A stretch of 64,000 bases of DNA from Litorilinea aerophila. Lineage in GTDB: Bacteria > Chloroflexota > Anaerolineae > Caldilineales > Caldilineaceae. A model generated the notes under the pieces. It had not been told where the DNA came from and searched no databases. It worked only from the letters and a program-made list of their open reading frames with translations. The translations under genes and the position numbers were made by a program. Positions 24,478-33,066 of this stretch are shown in pieces; the stretch's first letter is position 1, and the number at the start of each line of letters is the position of its first letter. Where the stretch lies: NCBI RefSeq assembly GCF_006569185.2, contig NZ_VIGC02000009.1:1-64000 (forward strand), in the 5' to 3' direction.

Positions 24478-25389
24478 ATGGGCGAACCCCAGACGAACGA
24501 GCAACTGGCCGAAATTGCGGCCCAAAACCTGGAAAAACTGCTGGCCTCCAGCGGCATCGCCTGGCAGCAGGTGAAGGCATACAGCGACATCACCTACCAC
24601 AAGGGAGAAGGCATCGCGCGCATCGCCTTCAACCGGCCCGAGGTGCGCAACGCCTTCCGCCCCCAGACCATCGACCAGATGATCGAGGCCTTTCGGGATG
24701 CCTGGATGGATGGCTCCATCGGTACGGTATTGCTGACGGGCAACGGTCCTTCGCCCAAGGACGGCGTCTACGCCTTCTGCTCCGGCGGCGACCAGCGGGT
24801 GCGGGGCCACGCCGGCTACGTGGATGACACCGGGCTGGCCCGGTTGAACGTCCTGGAGCTGCAGCGCATCATCCGCTTCATGCCCAAGGTGGTCATGGCC
24901 GTGGTGCCCGGCTGGGCGGTGGGCGGCGGCCACAGCCTCCACGTGGTCTGCGATCTGACCCTGGCCAGCAAGGAGCATGCCAAGTTCAAGCAGACAGACC
25001 CGGATGTGGCCAGCTTCGACGCGGGGTATGGCTCCGCGTACCTGGCCCGCCAGGTGGGCCAAAAGCGGGCCCGGGAGCTCTTCTTCCTGGGCAAGGTTTA
25101 CTCGGCTGAAGAGGCGTTCCAGATGGGCATGGTCAACGCGGTGGTGCCCCACGACGAGCTGGAAAAGGTAGCCTGCGAATGGGCCAAAACCATCAACAGC
25201 AAGAGCCCCACGGCCATCAAGATGCTCAAATACGCCTTCAACCTGATCGACGACGGCCTGGTGGGCCAGCAGATCTTCGCCGGGGAGACCACCCGCCTGG
25301 CCTATATGACCGATGAAGCCCGGGAAGGTCGGGACGCATTCGTGGAGAAGCGGCGGCCCGAGTTCGAGAAATTCCCCCGCTGGCCGTAG
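24478..25389 (+). CDS. menB: 1,4-dihydroxy-2-naphthoyl-CoA synthase (MenB)
   Basis: A 303-residue crotonase-fold enzyme that closes the naphthoquinone ring of o-succinylbenzoyl-CoA. Marks: ITYHKGEGIARIAFNRPEVR, FCSGGDQRVRG (oxyanion hole), WAVGGGHSLHVVCDLTLA, DPDVASFDAGYGSAYLARQV and EEAFQMGMVNAVVPH. Long MenB type with an N-terminal extension. ATG 24478 is chosen with AGGAG upstream. Gap to menD is 87 bases. Confidence 0.95.
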   Translation: MGEPQTNEQLAEIAAQNLEKLLASSGIAWQQVKAYSDITYHKGEGIARIAFNRPEVRNAFRPQTIDQMIEAFRDAWMDGSIGTVLLTGNGPSPKDGVYAFCSGGDQRVRGHAGYVDDTGLARLNVLELQRIIRFMPKVVMAVVPGWAVGGGHSLHVVCDLTLASKEHAKFKQTDPDVASFDAGYGSAYLARQVGQKRARELFFLGKVYSAEEAFQMGMVNAVVPHDELEKVACEWAKTINSKSPTAIKMLKYAFNLIDDGLVGQQIFAGETTRLAYMTDEAREGRDAFVEKRRPEFEKFPRWP

Positions 25390-25419
25390 GCCAGGGGCCG
25401 GGCAACTGTTGGCCGTTGC

Positions 25420-25495
25420 AGGTAATCCGGTCATTCGGTGACTCGGTTATTTGGTGATTCAATGACCCACCCTCCAATCACCCAATCACCCACTC
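25420..25495. repeat. Low-complexity repeat B (GGTGATTC / CAATCACCC) at the menE start
   Basis: CGGTCATTCGGTGACTCGG and TTATTTGGTGATTCAATGAC face CCAATCACCCAATCACCC, giving a loose inverted repeat. The same kind of sequence, with GGATTGGG and CCCAATCCC, occurs at 38791-38865. Here it runs into the menE reading frame and supplies its first dozen codons. Confidence 0.5.
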
Positions 25496-27000
25496 CTCCA
25501 CTCCACCAGCCCGTAGACTGGCTCCGCAGTCGGGCAGCGGTCACGCCGGAGCGGCCGGCCCTGTACTTTCGCGGGGAAGTCCTCCGCTACGGTGAGTTGG
25601 ACCAACAGGTGGAAGGCCTGGCCGCGTCCCTCTGGCAGGCGGGCGTCCGGCCGGGTACCCGGGTAGCGGCTCTCCTGGCCAACAGCCCCGCCTACGTGGC
25701 CCTGATCCATGGGCTGGCCCGACTGGGCGCGGTGCTGGTTCCCCTCAACACCCGGCTGGTGGCCCACGAGCTGACCTGGCAACTGACCTTGACCGGGGCC
25801 GATTTTCTGGTGTCCGAAGACCAGCTGGCAACCGTGGCCGCGGCCGCCGCGCCCCCTGGCTGCCGCCGGCTGGATGCCCACACCCTGGTGGCACAGACCG
25901 CGCCGGCCGGAGAGAGGCCCTGGCAACAGGGGACCCCGTTGGACCAGGTCCAGGCCATCATCTTCACCTCCGGCACCAGCGGCCGGCCCAAAGGCGCCAT
26001 GCTCACCTTCGGAAACCACTTCTGGAGCGCGACGGCCTCCCTCTACCGGCTGGGCCTCCGGGAGGATGACCGCTGGCTGAGCTGCCTGCCCCTCTATCAC
26101 GTGGGTGGGCTGGCGGTGGTCTTCCGCTGCTGCCTGTACGGCATCCCCCTGGTGTTGCATGACCACTTTGAGGTGGACGCCTTCCAGGCCAGCCTGGAAG
26201 CCGATGGCGTCACCCTCACTTCCCTGGTGCCCACCATGTTACACCGGCTGCTCAACCGGCCGGGCGAAGGAGGCCCCCGGGGCGGGCTGCCTGCATCCCT
26301 GCGCCTGATTCTGCTGGGCGGGGCCGCGGCATCGGCCGAGCTGCTGGCCCGTTGTCGGGACGAGGGGATCCCCGTGGCCACCACCTACGGCCTGACCGAG
26401 GCCGCTTCCCAGGTGGCCACCCAACGCCCCGGGGACACCCTGCGCAAACCGGGCTCTGTGGGCCGCCCCCTGATGTTCACCAGGGTCCAGGTGGTGGACG
26501 AGGAGGGGAAAGTGCTGCCGCCCGGAGAGCCGGGGGAGATTCGGGTGCAGGGCCCCACCGTCATGGCAGGCTACTACCAGGATCCGGAAGCCACGGCCCG
26601 CGCCCTGCGGGATGGCTGGCTCCACACTGGCGACATCGGCTATCTGGACGGGGATGGAGATTTGTGGCTGCTCCAGCGGCGCAGCGACGTAATCGTCAGC
26701 GGCGGAGAGAACGTCTACCCGGCGGAAGTGGAAGCGGCCCTGCGCCAGCACCCCGCGGTGGAGGAGGCCTGCGTGGTGGGGATCCCCGACCCAGAGTGGG
26801 GACAGCGGGTGGCGGCCATGGTCCAGCTACGCCCCGGGCATCGGGTCACCGTGGCCGAGCTGGACGCCTTCCTGCGCCCCAGGCTGGCCGGCTACAAGCG
26901 TCCCCGCATTCTGACCTTTGTGGAAAGCCTCCCCCAGACCGCTTCGGGGAAAATTGCCCGGCGAACGGTGGCGGAGATGCTCCAGCGCCCCGGCCAGTGA
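25462..27000 (+). CDS. menE: o-Succinylbenzoate--CoA ligase (MenE)
   Basis: A 512-residue ANL-family adenylating enzyme. Motifs: IIFTSGTSGRPKGAMLTF (P-loop), CLPLYHVGGLAVVFRC, TYGLTEAASQVATQ, GWLHTGDIGYLDGDGDLWLL, and the C-terminal lysine in QTASGKIARR. It activates o-succinylbenzoate for MenB. The ATG at 25462 has no clear ribosome site and the first residues (MTHPPITQSPTPP) are encoded by repeat B, so the true start is uncertain; GTG 25438 is also possible. MenC, which would make the substrate, is not in the window. Confidence 0.9.
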   Translation: MTHPPITQSPTPPLHQPVDWLRSRAAVTPERPALYFRGEVLRYGELDQQVEGLAASLWQAGVRPGTRVAALLANSPAYVALIHGLARLGAVLVPLNTRLVAHELTWQLTLTGADFLVSEDQLATVAAAAAPPGCRRLDAHTLVAQTAPAGERPWQQGTPLDQVQAIIFTSGTSGRPKGAMLTFGNHFWSATASLYRLGLREDDRWLSCLPLYHVGGLAVVFRCCLYGIPLVLHDHFEVDAFQASLEADGVTLTSLVPTMLHRLLNRPGEGGPRGGLPASLRLILLGGAAASAELLARCRDEGIPVATTYGLTEAASQVATQRPGDTLRKPGSVGRPLMFTRVQVVDEEGKVLPPGEPGEIRVQGPTVMAGYYQDPEATARALRDGWLHTGDIGYLDGDGDLWLLQRRSDVIVSGGENVYPAEVEAALRQHPAVEEACVVGIPDPEWGQRVAAMVQLRPGHRVTVAELDAFLRPRLAGYKRPRILTFVESLPQTASGKIARRTVAEMLQRPGQ

Positions 27001-27028
27001 CAGGCCCACCGCGGCACGTTCAGATACC

Positions 27029-27835
27029 ATGCCCTACGCGCAACTGGATGAGGTAACCTATCACTACGAAATGGCCGGACGGGGCCCTCTGCTGGTGCTG
27101 CTTCACGGCTTCACCGGGAGCGTGGACAACTGGCGGCCCCACTTCCCGGCCCTGGCCACGCGCTATCGGGTGCTGGCCGTGGACCTGCTGGGTCATGGCC
27201 GCACATCCGCGCCGGCCACGCCGGCCCGGTACGCCATGGATGCGGCAGCGGCCGATCTGGCGACCCTTCTGGCGCGGCTGGCACCCGAACCGGTTCACCT
27301 GCTGGGCTATTCCATGGGCGGACGGCTGGCCCTCTACGTCGCCCTGGCCTATCCGGCCCAGGTGAAGAGCCTCTACCTGGAAAGTGCCTCGCCCGGCCTG
27401 GAGGACGAGGAAGCCCGGCAGCAGCGACAGAGACAGGATGAGGCGCTGGCCGACCGGATCGAACGGGAAGGTGTGCCGGCCTTTGTGGACTTCTGGGAAG
27501 CATTGCCCCTGTTCGCCAGCCAGCAGCGGCTGCCCAATGATGTGCGGGACCGGCTGCGTCGGCAACGGCTGCAAAACCGGGCCCATGGCCTGGCCAACAG
27601 CCTGCGGGGGATGGGGACCGGGGTCCAGCCCTCCCTGTGGTCCCGCCTGGGCGAGCTGCGGATGCCGGTACACCTGCTGGTGGGCGCCCTGGATACCAAA
27701 TTCGTCGCCATCAACCGGCGCATGGCCCAGGCGCTGCCCCAGGCCACCCTGACCGTGGTGCCCGACGCCGGACACACGGTACACCTGGAACAACCCCGAC
27801 GCTTCCAGGAGTGGTTGTTCTCCACATCGTCATAG
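27029..27835 (+). CDS. menH: Alpha/beta hydrolase, SHCHC synthase (MenH)
   Basis: A 268-residue alpha/beta hydrolase. Nucleophile elbow GYSMGG, oxyanion stretch LLHGFTGSVDNW, catalytic Asp near GALDTKF and His in DAGHTVHLEQP. The motifs YLESASPGL and LRGMGTGVQPSLW are those of MenH, which eliminates pyruvate from SEPHCHC. It lies 28 bases after menE in the men operon, which strengthens the call. Confidence 0.87.
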   Translation: MPYAQLDEVTYHYEMAGRGPLLVLLHGFTGSVDNWRPHFPALATRYRVLAVDLLGHGRTSAPATPARYAMDAAAADLATLLARLAPEPVHLLGYSMGGRLALYVALAYPAQVKSLYLESASPGLEDEEARQQRQRQDEALADRIEREGVPAFVDFWEALPLFASQQRLPNDVRDRLRRQRLQNRAHGLANSLRGMGTGVQPSLWSRLGELRMPVHLLVGALDTKFVAINRRMAQALPQATLTVVPDAGHTVHLEQPRRFQEWLFSTSS

Positions 27836-27849
27836 TAAAGGGAAGAACC

Positions 27850-28728
27850 ATGGCGCGCACACCGATTACCACCATCGTCCCAGCAGGCAAGGTTCGTCTG
27901 GCGCTCCACGAATGGCCCGGCGACCCGCCCACCATCTTCCTGGTCCACGCTGCGGGAATGCATGGACGCTGCTGGGACGCGGTGGTAGCCGAACTGCCTG
28001 GGCGCCGCTGCGTGGCCGTGGACATCCGGGGGCACGGGTACAGCGACTGTCCGCCTCCTCCCTACGCCTGGTCCGCCCTGGGGGACGATCTGGTGGCCCT
28101 GCTCCAGGCCCGACGGCTGCAGCAGATGATCGGTGTGGGCCATTCCCTGGGCGGCCATCTGGTGACCCAGGCGGCGGCTGCGCTCCCCGAACACTTTCAG
28201 GCGCTGCTGCTCATCGAGCCCGTCATCTTTCCCCGGCACTACTACGGCCACAGCCTGCCGGAAGAACACTTCACCGCCCGGCGACGCAACCGCTGGCCTT
28301 CGCCCCAGGCCATGTTCGAGCGTTTTGTCGAACGCATTCCCTATGCCAGCTGGGATCGGCGGGTGCTCTGGGACTATTGCCAGCATGCCCTGCGCCGGGA
28401 TGCCACCACGGCGGACGGCCAGCCCGGCTATGTCCTGGCCTGTCCGCCGGCCGTGGAAGCGTCCCTCTATGCCACCGGCCTGGCGCCGGATGCCGACATC
28501 TACGACCGGCTGGGCCAGATCCAGGTGCCGGTCTGGGTGATGCGGGCCGACTCGTCCCAGGCAGCCGACGCCCAGGACATGCGCCGCTCGCCCACCGCGC
28601 CGGACCTGGCCCAGCACTTTCCCCAGGGCCAGGATGAGCATCTGCCAGAGTACACCCACTTTTTGCCCATGGAGAACCCTGGCCTGGTGGCCCAGCGCAT
28701 CAAGAGCATGATCGACAAATTGGCATAG
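27850..28728 (+). CDS. Alpha/beta hydrolase of unknown substrate
   Basis: A 292-residue alpha/beta hydrolase with nucleophile elbow GHSLGG, an oxyanion stretch FLVHAAGMHGRCWD, a cap rich in aromatic residues, and a C-terminal histidine in EYTHFLPMENP. It is separated from menH by 14 bases, with a GGGAAGAACC signal, so it is part of the same operon. It is not closely similar to MenH. It might hydrolyse 1,4-dihydroxy-2-naphthoyl-CoA, a missing step here, but nothing in the sequence proves that. Confidence 0.7.
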   Translation: MARTPITTIVPAGKVRLALHEWPGDPPTIFLVHAAGMHGRCWDAVVAELPGRRCVAVDIRGHGYSDCPPPPYAWSALGDDLVALLQARRLQQMIGVGHSLGGHLVTQAAAALPEHFQALLLIEPVIFPRHYYGHSLPEEHFTARRRNRWPSPQAMFERFVERIPYASWDRRVLWDYCQHALRRDATTADGQPGYVLACPPAVEASLYATGLAPDADIYDRLGQIQVPVWVMRADSSQAADAQDMRRSPTAPDLAQHFPQGQDEHLPEYTHFLPMENPGLVAQRIKSMIDKLA

Positions 28729-28772
28729 AGGCTCCCCCTACCTGAGCGACGGCCGGCATCGCAACCGGAATC

Positions 28773-29660
28773 TCAATAGCCCTGCCACCAGTCCTTGCGG
28801 GAGCGGGGATCCATGAACGAACCGGTGTCCCGGATAGCCACCTGGAAGCGGGCGTCGGCTGCGGTCCCAAGCACCTCATCCCCCCTCAGCGCGGGAAGAT
28901 GGGTGCGCCCCGCGCTGTCCAACTGCCGGTAGAGGGCCAACAAGTTCACATCCACGCAGATACCTTCCAGGTGGACCAGGTAGCCCACCGCGGCGGTATC
29001 CTCCCGGGTGTAGGCCAAGGTGATGCGGCGGCTCTCCGCGTAGAGGACCATGGCTTTCAGGTGGCCGGTCCAGATGGATGTGGCGCGGTCGGGCACAGTC
29101 AGGGGTTCGCCGGGATCGGCGGCCAGCTCCAGCAGGGTCACCGGGGGGAAGGCAATGGGCGCTCCCCGGCAACCATCCGGCGCACATTGCCAGTCCCAGT
29201 CGTAGACCTGGTAGGCGGCGGTAAAGGGTGGCAGGCGGGGCGGGGAGAAGAGGTCCGCCAGTTGGGGCGGATCGCTGTCGGTGGGGCCATCCACATCCAC
29301 CAGGGTCAGGAGAGCGGAGGTCGGCACATAGCCCCGCAGGGCCAGGTTGAGGTCCGGGTGTTGGGCGGCCTGGCGGGAAGAGGGCGGCCCCTGGACCGGC
29401 ACAGCGGCAAAGGTAGCCTGGGACTGCTGGGGACATGCCCCGGGCGTGTGGCGGGTGACCACGGGCAGAAAGAGCCGGTGGCCGGGCAAAACCACGGTTT
29501 CCGCATCTGTCGGGCTGGCTGCATCCGCCACGGCCGGCGGCCACAGTCCCATGCCCAACAGCCAGGCCAGGAACAGGCGTGGTCCCCAATTTTTCCACCA
29601 CGAGGACGATACCCCACCTGAAACAGGATCGCGACGTCGGCTTGCCATCGGAAGAGCCAT
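28773..29660 (-). CDS. Exported protein of unknown function
   Basis: A 295-residue protein with a signal-like hydrophobic segment (about 27-47) and an FLPVV stretch just after it. I recognise no family. The C-terminal half looks globular and conserved (TSIWTGHLKAMVLYAESRR, GYLVHLEGICVDVNLLALY, FQVAIRDTGSFMDPRSRKDW). It has three cysteines in the centre. AAGGAGG lies ten bases before ATG 29660, which decides the start. It follows the flippase-like gene on the minus strand after about 40 bases and may be the last gene of that operon. Confidence 0.65.
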   Translation of the reverse strand: MALPMASRRRDPVSGGVSSSWWKNWGPRLFLAWLLGMGLWPPAVADAASPTDAETVVLPGHRLFLPVVTRHTPGACPQQSQATFAAVPVQGPPSSRQAAQHPDLNLALRGYVPTSALLTLVDVDGPTDSDPPQLADLFSPPRLPPFTAAYQVYDWDWQCAPDGCRGAPIAFPPVTLLELAADPGEPLTVPDRATSIWTGHLKAMVLYAESRRITLAYTREDTAAVGYLVHLEGICVDVNLLALYRQLDSAGRTHLPALRGDEVLGTAADARFQVAIRDTGSFMDPRSRKDWWQGY

Positions 29661-29701
29661 CACCGGAAAACCTCCTTAAAAAACAAGAAACGAACAGTTC
29701 C

Positions 29702-30805
29702 TTATGCTGGGTTGGGTGGTTTTGAAGGCGGCTCATCCCCCCGCAGGAGAGGCCACCCCCTTTCCCGCCAGTCCATCCCCTGGCGGGTCGAGGCCAGGAG
29801 GCGTCCGGTCAGGGGGCGCCCCAACAGGAGCACCACCAGCCACAGGCCCAGGGCCGCCAGCAGGAGATCCCGCGCCCGGATCAAAACGCCCAGGCTGATG
29901 CCGGCCGCGGCCCCCAGCCCCAGATGCTCCATGGCCAGCACCTGGCTGGCCTCCAGGGTCCCCAGGGCGGCAGGCATGGGCAACAGGATGGCCACCCGAG
30001 CCGCCAGGAGCGCCAACAGAAGCTGGCCCGGCGACAGCGCCATCCCCAACACGTAGGCCATGAGCCAGAATTCGCCCAGGAGCAGCCCCCAGGTCAGGAA
30101 GGAGGCGGCCAGGGCAGCCAGCCAGAGCCGGGGATTGCCCCGACAGAGCCGGATGGCCTCGTCCTCGCTGCGCTGCACCTCGCCCAGCAGGGTGACCAGC
30201 CGGACCGGTGCTTCCGCTCGCCCTCGACCCATCCGCTGCCACCACGCCAGCAACATTTCCCCCGCTCCAGAGATGGGATGATGGCCCCGCCAGAGGGCGC
30301 CCAGGACCAGGGTGGGCAGGAGAACCAACAAGAGCAGCACGCCACCGGCCCGAAAGGCGACCGCGGAAGGCCACAGGGCCATCCCCAGGACCACCAGGGA
30401 GCCCCCGGCCAGGAAGGCAAAGTTGACCCACATCTCCAGCAGCCGGTCCAGGGCAACGGCAGCCACCGAGCTGGCCACGGGCACTCGATGTCGCCGGCAG
30501 ACCAGGTACACCTGCAGCGGCTCGCCGCCGAACTGGGGACCGGGGGTGACATAGCTGAGGGCGAAGGCAGCCAGCCGATAGATGGAGAGGGTCAGGTAGG
30601 GGAGGGTATACCCTTGCGCCCGCAGGAAGAGCCACCAGCGCGCGCTGAAGCTGAGCAGGATCAGGGCATTGACCAGGGCCAGCAGCAACAGCTCCCCCGG
30701 TCTCACCCCTTGAAAAACCCGGACAATGTCCACCAGGGCGGCCTGGCGAAAGGTCCACCAGAGCAGGCCCAGGGCCAATATGGCCCACCACCAGGATGTC
30801 TTCAT
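29702..30805 (-). CDS. Flippase-like integral membrane protein (LPG synthase TM / AglD family)
   Basis: A 367-residue protein with about eight or nine hydrophobic segments. Family marks include QAALVDIVRVFQGVRPGEL near the start, YVTPGPQFGGEPLQVYLVCR, ALDRLLEMWVNF and PMPAALGTLEASQV, typical of the UPF0104 / lysylphosphatidylglycerol synthase transmembrane region. It probably moves or modifies a lipid-linked substrate across the membrane. It is 16 bases downstream of the CDP-alcohol phosphatidyltransferase, which may make that lipid. Confidence 0.82.
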   Translation of the reverse strand: MKTSWWWAILALGLLWWTFRQAALVDIVRVFQGVRPGELLLLALVNALILLSFSARWWLFLRAQGYTLPYLTLSIYRLAAFALSYVTPGPQFGGEPLQVYLVCRRHRVPVASSVAAVALDRLLEMWVNFAFLAGGSLVVLGMALWPSAVAFRAGGVLLLLVLLPTLVLGALWRGHHPISGAGEMLLAWWQRMGRGRAEAPVRLVTLLGEVQRSEDEAIRLCRGNPRLWLAALAASFLTWGLLLGEFWLMAYVLGMALSPGQLLLALLAARVAILLPMPAALGTLEASQVLAMEHLGLGAAAGISLGVLIRARDLLLAALGLWLVVLLLGRPLTGRLLASTRQGMDWRERGWPLLRGDEPPSKPPNPA

Positions 30806-30821
30806 GCAGGATCGCGAGGGC

Positions 30822-32072
30822 TCATTCGGCTTCGGCAGGAGATGGCACACCCAACTGGGTCTGCAGCAGGCGCTCCTCCGGCTGCCACAGCGCGGCCAGG
30901 CCGCTCCCCCAGTGGGCCACCAGAATGGCGGAGACCAGGAGCGGGACATTGACCCACCACCGGAAGCCGGTTGCCCAGATGTCCAGGCAGGCCAGGGCGA
31001 TCAGCGCCAGGGCAGCCACCCGGCCGACCACGCCCAGGGCAAACGCCAGCAGGAGAACGACGGCCAGCCCACCCAGGATGGAGGGCGAGAGGGCCACGCC
31101 CATTTCGGCCAGGGTATTGCGCCAGGAGGCGAAGTCGGGAAACGCCTGCCCGAGGATTGCCCCGCCCGCCACCAGGCCCACGGCCCGCGCGGCCAGGGGC
31201 ATCCAGCCTTCCAGCATCGCCTTCAGGCGACGACGGGCCGTGTGATAGGCCGGGCTGCTCCCATCCACCAGACCGCTGACCACCAGCCAGTCCCTCCCGA
31301 AGCTGGCCAGGAGGGGCAGGGCGAACAGCACGCTGGCCAGGGTCGTCACCGGCGGGCTCAGGATGGGCCAGAGAACCACGCTGAGAAAGCCGGTCTGGAA
31401 GCCGGCGATGAGCCGGCGATTCTCGCTCTCGGGCAGGGGGTAGATGGGCAGGCCCTGTCGGCGCCGGAGCCAGAGGCCGGCGACAAAGAGCTGTCGGGAG
31501 AATGCCAGGGGCAGGTACCAGAGGGGCAGAACCCCGTACTGGATCCCCAGCGCCACGGCCACCAGCACATCCAGGCCATCCAGCTCGATGTCCAGCAGGG
31601 CGCCCAGCCTGGTCTCGCCCTGGGTGATGCGGGCCACGTAGCCATCCACGTGGTCGATGAGGCGGGTGAAGGTGATGAGGAGGGCCGGCATCCAGGCCAG
31701 GCTGCCGGTCGGCCGGGGAGAGAAGAGGAAGCCGGCCAGCAACCCCACCAGCAGGCCTCGCACCAGCGACAGGCCATTGCCATAGCCCAGGCTGGGCAAC
31801 AATGCTTTCTGGTGCGGCCGATGGTTTTGGGACAGGGCACGCCAGAGGATCCCCAGCACCAGGGCCAACAGCAGGCCGGCCATCACCAACCACCGGGCCG
31901 CCCCGCTGAAGTCCGCCGAACGACTGAGCCAGCCATAGGTTCCCAGCCAGGCAACCAGATAGACGGCCAGTACCCCAATCCACTGCCAGCGCAGGGCCTG
32001 CAAGGCCTGCCGGTTCCATTGGGCCAGCTCTCCTGGGCCCGGGGAGGGTCGCGTGCTGCTGATGCCAGACAT
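30822..32072 (-). CDS. CDP-alcohol phosphatidyltransferase family protein
   Basis: A 416-residue membrane protein. The family signature D-x2-D-G-x2-A-R-x8-G-x3-D-x3-D is complete (DHVDGYVARITQGETRLG, then ALLDIELD). It transfers a phosphoalcohol to or from a CDP-activated lipid. At about twice the usual length, it has an extra C-terminal region of about 150 residues with four or five further membrane segments. Substrate unknown. It starts 4 bases after the gene upstream and is followed by a flippase-like gene, so a lipid-headgroup or lipid-carrier pathway is likely. Confidence 0.85.
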   Translation of the reverse strand: MSGISSTRPSPGPGELAQWNRQALQALRWQWIGVLAVYLVAWLGTYGWLSRSADFSGAARWLVMAGLLLALVLGILWRALSQNHRPHQKALLPSLGYGNGLSLVRGLLVGLLAGFLFSPRPTGSLAWMPALLITFTRLIDHVDGYVARITQGETRLGALLDIELDGLDVLVAVALGIQYGVLPLWYLPLAFSRQLFVAGLWLRRRQGLPIYPLPESENRRLIAGFQTGFLSVVLWPILSPPVTTLASVLFALPLLASFGRDWLVVSGLVDGSSPAYHTARRRLKAMLEGWMPLAARAVGLVAGGAILGQAFPDFASWRNTLAEMGVALSPSILGGLAVVLLLAFALGVVGRVAALALIALACLDIWATGFRWWVNVPLLVSAILVAHWGSGLAALWQPEERLLQTQLGVPSPAEAE

Positions 32073-32076
32073 GAAG

Positions 32077-32823
32077 TCAGTCCTGGTTTAACATCGAACC
32101 ACCCAACTGGAGCAACGCCGCGCCGATCTCCTGGAGGCAGCCGTTCAGATCGTGTTGAATCCGCGCCGCGGGCAGGTGCAACAGCGCCCAGCGCTCCGGC
32201 AAGGGCCAGGGCTGGACGGCCGCGATGCTCACCTCTTCGATGGCGCTCTCCTCAGCCGTGCACTGGATACCCAGGTAGCCGCCCCGGGCCCGCAGGGTGA
32301 TGTCCAGGGGGCGCTCCCCCACGATGCGGTTTGGCAGCGGGCGCAGGCGATACTCCCGCAGGGCGTGCCACAATTTTTCAAAAGGATCCTCCCGCAGGTA
32401 GAGCTCCCGAACGTCCCGGGCCTCCAAGAGGCGTGCCAACGTCGTGTGAATGAAGGTGATGCGGCGCAAGGTCGCCGAAGGAATGGGCCGCTCCAGGCGC
32501 TGGAGGGGGCCGATCTCGATGCAAAAGTAATAGTCGTCCGCCCGGGGGTGGTCTGCCTCTTCGGGCAGAAGCTGGCGCCGGGTGACCAGGCGATATCGGC
32601 GGGTGGCTGCGAAGTAGGTGATGGTCCAGGCCTCCGGCTGCCCCCGGAAGGCGCCCGTCTGGTAGAAGGCCAGGTAGTCGGCGCCGATACGCCTGGGAGC
32701 CCGTCGCTGGGGAATGCGATACCAGCCTTCTGCAGCCGCCCGGTGCAGATCCTCGGGGTTATTCATCACGGCCACCAGCACCGTACGGCGCCGCGCCTCG
32801 GCATGGGGGTATGCGTCGGTCAT
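32077..32823 (-). CDS. Conserved hypothetical protein, possible EVE/PUA-like N-terminal domain
   Basis: A 248-residue soluble protein. The first half (VAVMNNPEDLHRAAAEGWYR, DYLAFYQTGAF, WTITYFAATRRYRLVTRRQL) looks like proteins of the EVE/PUA type that bind modified nucleobases; this is a resemblance only. The second half (DPFEKLWHALREY, RPLDITLRARGGYLGIQC) resembles the core of a PD-(D/E)xK-like fold but without the expected acidic/lysine pair. It heads an operon with the lipid genes. Promoter: TTGTGA, 18 bases, TATAGT, on the minus strand at 32834-32863. Confidence 0.6.
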   Translation of the reverse strand: MTDAYPHAEARRRTVLVAVMNNPEDLHRAAAEGWYRIPQRRAPRRIGADYLAFYQTGAFRGQPEAWTITYFAATRRYRLVTRRQLLPEEADHPRADDYYFCIEIGPLQRLERPIPSATLRRITFIHTTLARLLEARDVRELYLREDPFEKLWHALREYRLRPLPNRIVGERPLDITLRARGGYLGIQCTAEESAIEEVSIAAVQPWPLPERWALLHLPAARIQHDLNGCLQEIGAALLQLGGSMLNQD

Positions 32824-32833
32824 GGTAGCCGAT

Positions 32834-32863
32834 ACTATACTCCAATCCGTTCCTTTTTCACAA
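32834..32863 (-). promoter_or_regulatory. Sigma-70 promoter for the lipid operon
   Basis: On the minus strand: TTGTGA (32863-32858), an 18-base gap and TATAGT (32839-32834), close to the ATG at 32823. The transcript would have a very short leader. Confidence 0.5.
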
Positions 32864-32936
32864 GCAGGGCAACGCCGGCACGGCGGGCAGAGCCGTCACG
32901 ATGGGGGATGGCAGCGCAGGCCGATACGCGCCAGAT

Positions 32937-32965
32937 TTGACTTCAACGGCTATCCGCGTTATACC
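32937..32965 (+). promoter_or_regulatory. Sigma-70 promoter for the MFS-CobW operon
   Basis: TTGACT (32937-32942), a 17-base gap and TATACC (32960-32965), about 100 bases before the MFS transporter ATG. It points away from the promoter at 32834-32863, making this a divergent control region of about 240 bases. Confidence 0.5.
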
Positions 32966-33066
32966 AGGCAGACTGAAATGATCCCACGGCGCGGTCTTTC
33001 CCCAGGCAGGCTGACGCTTTCAACCACCACTTTCAGCGATCAACGAACGAATGCGACAAATCCACC

